Assembly: GCA_016271365.2 (NCBI GenBank)
Contig: JADMNL010000028.1
Location: 96,069,501-96,133,500 of the forward strand
From: Neoceratodus forsteri
Taxonomy: Eukaryota; Chordata; Ceratodontiformes; Ceratodontidae
Length of the DNA: 64,000 nucleotides
Direction: 5' to 3'
The translations under genes were made by a program, and so were the position numbers. Shown here in pieces: positions 62,570 through 64,000 of the stretch. Below the pieces are notes generated by a model that searched no databases, had not been told where the DNA came from, and saw only the letters and a list, made by a program, of their open reading frames with translations. How positions within the stretch are numbered: position 1 is the stretch's first letter; every line of letters starts with the position of its first letter.

Positions 62570-63520
62570 TAGGGCATTCAAGTCCCGGGGGCTCCTTTAG
62601 CTACCGACACTGTTGGTAGCACCTTTGAAAGCCATTCTCCCTACAGCTGCCTATGGTTCACTCGGTCTCCATTCTATACCCTCCTTTGTCCTTCCTGCCC
62701 CTTAAGGGTGAAGACTGTTAAGTTCTTCTGTTCTCGCCCCTCTGGGGCTTGGCCTTACCCCTCTGGGGTTTGGCTTCTCCCCCTAGGCTTTGCTTGGAGG
62801 ACAGGTGAGTTCCTTTCAGTGGCTGTTGCTCTCTTCCTCAGCTGGGGGTGGTGGGCCCCAGCAGGGTTCCCCTTTAACTGCAGAGGCCTCTACTCACAGC
62901 ACCGCCACAGCTTTCCCATTAGAGGGATAGAGTGAGTCCTTCCTCTAAAACATCTTCCCTGAATTGGATCTCTAAATTGCAGTAATGAGCCATTATTAAT
63001 TCATCCCAAGGTTGGAGGGAAGATGACCAAGGCCTTCGATCCTCAGAGGTTCCCCCTCATAGAGTTTTTTTCCTCTGCTCCGAGCCAAAGATCATAAAGG
63101 TTTGGTAATCCTTCAAGTAATATATCTACAGTAGTACATTTTGACTCAGGTAGGTTTCCGCTGTTGAGTTGAGGTTGGATGGTGCCTTCTTTCTACTTTT
63201 CATTCCCTCTCTCCTTACGGAAGTCATGCCCCTTATGCTATCAGTACTGAAATCATCAGTTATTGTACAATCCTCCTGTGTGTGTGTTACATGTTATCAC
63301 TACTCTGTTGATCCATGTTCATCCAGTTTCTGTTTTTACCACTTTCTTCTCGACTTTTTTGGGGGCTGCTCCCTAAGGTACCTTTAACCTAAAGGAATTA
63401 TCTTCCCACAGCACTGCTAGTGGCGGACTCAAGAGGGTTCCTTTGCCTTCACGGTACCTCGACAAGGAGGTAGTTCCCCATGGGAAAGAGAGTGCGAACG
63501 GCCAAAGTGTCTATTTATCA
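62570..63520 (+). mobile_element. Family U repeat, 3' part
   Basis: Follows 27230-28030 in order: CATTCTCCCTAC(A/G), GAGTGAGTCC/GAGTGAGAGA, GGTTGGAGGGAAGATGACC, CCTAAGGTACCTTTA, GAGAGTGCGAACGGCCAAA. The TATA-bearing head is absent. It is more diverged than the two copies at 26-28 kb. Confidence 0.65.
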
Positions 63521-63524
63521 CAAT

Positions 63525-64000
63525 CGACAGCATAATCATTCAAATACCATCAGTCTATCAATGAAGTTGTACAAGCATACACTCATCACTAAGTTGCAGA
63601 CACACATTGAAAAGTTTTTATGAAAACAACTGATAAAATAGGCAAACTAAAATTCGCCAGTATCCAGATTAAACACTTTTGCTGCTAAAAATACAAAAAG
63701 TTAACAGAGCAAATTTATACAGTCACCAGTAGAGCTGGGCTGTCTCCACCTCTCCAATGACCTAGGGAGCTCTGGCAACTCTGTGGATTTCTGGCTTCTC
63801 ATAGGATGGAGATCCTCTATTCAAGAAAAGTCTGGACCCTGACACATTGTGGTGTGTGCCGTAGTACCCGACAGTGGAGGGTTGGCTACTTGTATGTAAA
63901 CATAGGAGGGATTTTCAGAGTTTTCTGTCCATTTTCTGGATGCATGTATGCAATTCTGTCTGAAAAGTTAGACCACAAAAGGGTGGTTTAACTTTATAGC
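63525..64000. other. No recognisable gene or repeat
   Basis: A/T-rich to the window end. Confidence 0.4.

Overview
This is a repeat-dense, gene-poor stretch of a vertebrate nuclear genome. Almost every recognisable coding trace is a transposable element. I see CR1, L2, other Jockey-superfamily and L1/Tx1-clade LINEs, tRNA-headed SINEs, a nearly complete DIRS tyrosine-recombinase retrotransposon, solo LTRs and many foldback or MITE-like DNA elements. Abundant DIRS, diverse CR1/L2 LINEs and a V-SINE-like repeat together fit a large-genome amphibian best (the CR1 tail pattern makes me think of caecilians). Lungfish or another large-genome vertebrate cannot be excluded. That assignment is inference from repeat content only. 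I found no operon-like organisation, RNA gene, CRISPR array or convincing host gene. One possible signal-peptide exon near 17.6 kb is flagged at low confidence.

Layout. 0-7.2 kb: the 3' end of a CR1 (+), a LINE fragment (-), two foldback elements, a duplicated unclassified repeat, and a degraded 3.5 kb LINE (-) split by a 564 bp retro-insert with a 9 bp target duplication. 7.2-12.9 kb: one near-full-length but dead CR1 (+; esterase ORF1, endonuclease, RT, tail), opened by four later insertions (a reversed CR1 tail, a foldback MITE, an L1-clade 3' end, an L2 3' end). 12.9-21.5 kb: palindromic MITEs, a 592 bp tRNA-headed element with a 13 bp target duplication, a 43 bp tandem repeat, SINEs and CR1 tails. 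21.66-24.0 kb and 45.79-48.57 kb: two copies of an unclassified element built from serial palindromes, with 4 and 6 copies of a ~295 bp hairpin unit. 24-29 kb: LINE tails and a Tx1-like zinc-finger fragment split by a SINE, then a TATA-containing unclassified repeat in tandem with its own deletion derivative. 29.6-32.7 kb and 58.6-60.2 kb: two solo LTRs of one family in opposite orientations. 36.64-42.51 kb: the DIRS element on the minus strand (gag, RT, RNase H, YR) with inverted terminal repeats and an internal complementary region. 42.6-45.8 kb: a Jockey-type LINE (-) with a 437-codon endonuclease frame. 49.4-51 kb: foldback and TIR elements. 52-54.4 kb: an L1/Tx1-clade LINE (+). 54.5-64 kb: foldbacks, SINEs, the second solo LTR, LINE remnants, and another copy of the unclassified 26 kb repeat.

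The most informative item is the DIRS element. Its flanks re-join exactly into a second, unoccupied copy of its host repeat at 21.55 kb. With the internal circle-junction copy at 37.16 kb, this lets the recombination crossover be read as the trinucleotide GAA. The most novel-looking item is the palindrome-array element family.
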